Below, one piece after another: positions 62,679-64,000 of a stretch of 64,000 nucleotides of DNA. The stretch is from Poindextera sp041691315 (lineage in GTDB: Bacteria; Pseudomonadota; Alphaproteobacteria; Caulobacterales; Caulobacteraceae). The stretch's first letter is position 1. Each line of letters opens with the position of its first letter. The notes under the pieces are model-generated. The model was given only the letters and a program-made list of their open reading frames with translations. It ran no database searches and was not told the origin of the DNA. A program made the translations under genes and the position numbers. The DNA lies in NCBI GenBank assembly GCA_041691315.1, contig JBEPUW010000004.1, forward strand, positions 1-64,000. The letters are read 5' to 3'.

Positions 62679-63686
62679 ATGGCCGAGCTTCGTCTGAAAA
62701 GCTTTCGTTTCCGCGCCGAGCGCGAAGCCGACTGGCTGCGGCTGGAATCCTTGCTGCGTAAGGCGGAGGGCCGCTCGGCCGCAGCGCTGAGCGACGAGGA
62801 GCTGCTGTCCGTGCCGGTGCTCTACCGCGCCAGCCTGTCGTCGCTGTCGGTGGCGCGGGCCACCTCGCTGGACCGGGCGCTGATCGACTATCTGGAGAGC
62901 CTCTGCACCCGGGCCTATTTCTTCGTCTACGGCACGCGATCGAGCGCGCTGGAGCGGATCGGCGGTTTCTTCGCCCGCGACTGGCCGGCCGCCGCCAAGG
63001 CCGCCTGGCGCGAGACCCTGGTCTGCGCAGTGCTGACCGCGCTGGGCGCGGTCGCAGCCTATGTGCTGGTCATGCACGACCCGGAATGGTTCTATTCCTT
63101 CGTGCCGCAAGGCCTTGTCGAGGGCCGTGGCCCAGACGCCAGCACCCAGGCGCTCCGCGCCACCCTGTTCGACTCCAGCCACAACCAGCTGCTCTCGGTG
63201 ATGGCGACCTTCCTCTTCACCCACAACGCCGGGGTGGCGCTGATGGCGTTCGCGCTCGGCTTCGCCTTCTGCGTGCCGACAGCCCTGCTGATGGTCGACA
63301 ACGGCTGCGTGCTCGGCGCCTTCCTGGCCATCTTCGCCCAGCACGGGTTGGGCGTTGAGGTCGGCGGATGGCTGATGATCCACGGGGTCACCGAACTCTT
63401 CGCCACCATGCTGGCCGGGGCGGCGGGGTTCCGGATCGGAACCGCCCTGGCCTTTCCGGGCGAGCGCACCCGGCTTGAATCGGTCAGCCATGCGGGCCGC
63501 AGCGCCGCGGTGCTGATGGGCGGCGTGCTGGTCATGCTGTTCTGCGCCGGCATCCTCGAAGGCGTCGGCCGCCAGCTGATCCAGGTCACCTGGATGCGCT
63601 ACGCCATCGCCGCGACTTCGGGCGTGGTCTGGCTCGCCTACCTCTATGCCCCCAGGCGGGCGAAGGATGCGGTCGCCCATGGCTAA
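62679..63686 (+). CDS. SpoIIM/DUF95 family membrane protein
   Basis: 335 residues. N-terminal cytoplasmic region, then a stage II sporulation protein M-type domain with five or six membrane helices (FLFTHNAGVALMAFALGFAFCVPTALLMVDNGCVLGAFLAIFAQ; VGGWLMIHGVTELFATMLAGAAGFRIG). The organism does not sporulate; the domain is common in these operons. It overlaps the RDD gene by 8 bases. Confidence 0.88.
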   Translation: MAELRLKSFRFRAEREADWLRLESLLRKAEGRSAAALSDEELLSVPVLYRASLSSLSVARATSLDRALIDYLESLCTRAYFFVYGTRSSALERIGGFFARDWPAAAKAAWRETLVCAVLTALGAVAAYVLVMHDPEWFYSFVPQGLVEGRGPDASTQALRATLFDSSHNQLLSVMATFLFTHNAGVALMAFALGFAFCVPTALLMVDNGCVLGAFLAIFAQHGLGVEVGGWLMIHGVTELFATMLAGAAGFRIGTALAFPGERTRLESVSHAGRSAAVLMGGVLVMLFCAGILEGVGRQLIQVTWMRYAIAATSGVVWLAYLYAPRRAKDAVAHG

Positions 63687-64000
63687 GGCCCCGGAAGCCT
63701 GGACGCCGGTGGTCGGCCAGCCGGCCGAGACCCGATTCGAGCGCGAAATGGTCACGCCCGAGGGGGTGGACCTGCGCCTGCGCCTGGCCGAGGCCAGCGA
63801 GCGGGCGGCGGCCTTTCTGCTGGATGCGGCGATCATGGCCGGCATCCTGATCCTGCTCACCCTGGTGGCCATATTCGCCGTGGTCGGGACCGGCGGAAAG
63901 GGTCCAAACGCCCAGATCATCATGGTCATCTGGCTGCTGGGCTTCTTCCTGTTGCGCAACGCCTATTTCATCCTGTTCGAGCTGACGCCGGGCGCGGCGA
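63679..64000 (+). CDS. RDD-family membrane protein, 3' end beyond window
   Basis: 107 residues are visible, starting MAKAPEAWTPVVG. VDLRLRLAEASERAAAFLLDAAIMAGILILLTLVAIF is the RDD first helix (with RxxAxLLD), followed by a second membrane segment (IIMVIWLLGFFLLRNAYFILFELTPG) that has the RDD-characteristic E-TPG (key motif FELTPG). The remainder is outside the window. Confidence 0.88.
   Translation, partial: MAKAPEAWTPVVGQPAETRFEREMVTPEGVDLRLRLAEASERAAAFLLDAAIMAGILILLTLVAIFAVVGTGGKGPNAQIIMVIWLLGFFLLRNAYFILFELTPGAA

Overview
The window looks like chromosome from a high-GC alphaproteobacterium, most probably Caulobacterales (Caulobacter/Phenylobacterium-like). Supporting this are the zwf-pgl-eda (Entner-Doudoroff) cluster, a siroheme synthase/DUF2849/CysI/DUF934/CysH cluster, an STAS-MlaE/MlaF/MlaD/lipoprotein operon, a hybrid histidine kinase, an Hpt protein, and one very good ECF (EcfG/SigT-type) promoter. 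The genus call is inference; no rRNA is present.

Region 1 (1 to about 11.7 kb) is accessory and decaying. It holds a phospholipase D gene that runs off the left edge, a divergent diacylglycerol kinase, several small exported proteins (one with about ten GYYDxxGxW repeats, one with natural poly-His runs), a membrane-anchored cytochrome c, two frameshifted genes, and an IS6-family element. Around the IS lie pieces of an IS21 istB, a second IS6-like transposase and a truncated hypothetical gene. An XRE regulator, a small hypothetical protein and a tyrosine-recombinase-like protein without its catalytic tyrosine follow. The region ends at the 3' end of a tRNA-Lys(CTT), the classic side for island integration.

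Region 2 (11.9-31 kb) is core genome: Hpt protein, GcvA-like LysR, the assimilatory sulfate/sulfite reduction cluster (cobA/cysG, DUF2849, cysI, DUF934, cysH) with a ferredoxin-NADP reductase, 3D-domain protein, GST, S1/P1 nuclease, Nudix hydrolase, WecG/TagA-type glycosyltransferase, the Mla-type lipid transporter, DUF1328 protein, eda-pgl-zwf, a Zn alcohol dehydrogenase and a PaaI thioesterase.

Region 3 (31-46.5 kb) has gltBD, a haem c protein with a TPR protein bracketed by two near-identical REPIN-like palindromes, a WYL regulator, an archaeal/eukaryote-type ProRS, a frameshifted hemolysin III gene, a CinA-family amidase and a large hybrid histidine kinase.

Region 4 (46-58 kb) carries many small envelope or hypothetical genes, a VirJ/AcvB-type hydrolase, a Tet-like MFS exporter, and a stand-alone ClpX-type zinc finger/HTH protein preceded by three GTCAA-N7-TTGAC sites. 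Next come a CPT-like kinase and modE-modA-modB without modC; a decayed toxin with an intact antitoxin sits where modC would be expected, between 20-bp direct repeats.

Region 5 (58.4 kb to the end) is a DUF4129-DUF4350-MoxR-DUF58-SpoIIM-RDD operon running off the right edge. Four genes carry apparent frameshifts (five sites in all). These may be real decay or assembly indels, and read-level checking would separate the two.
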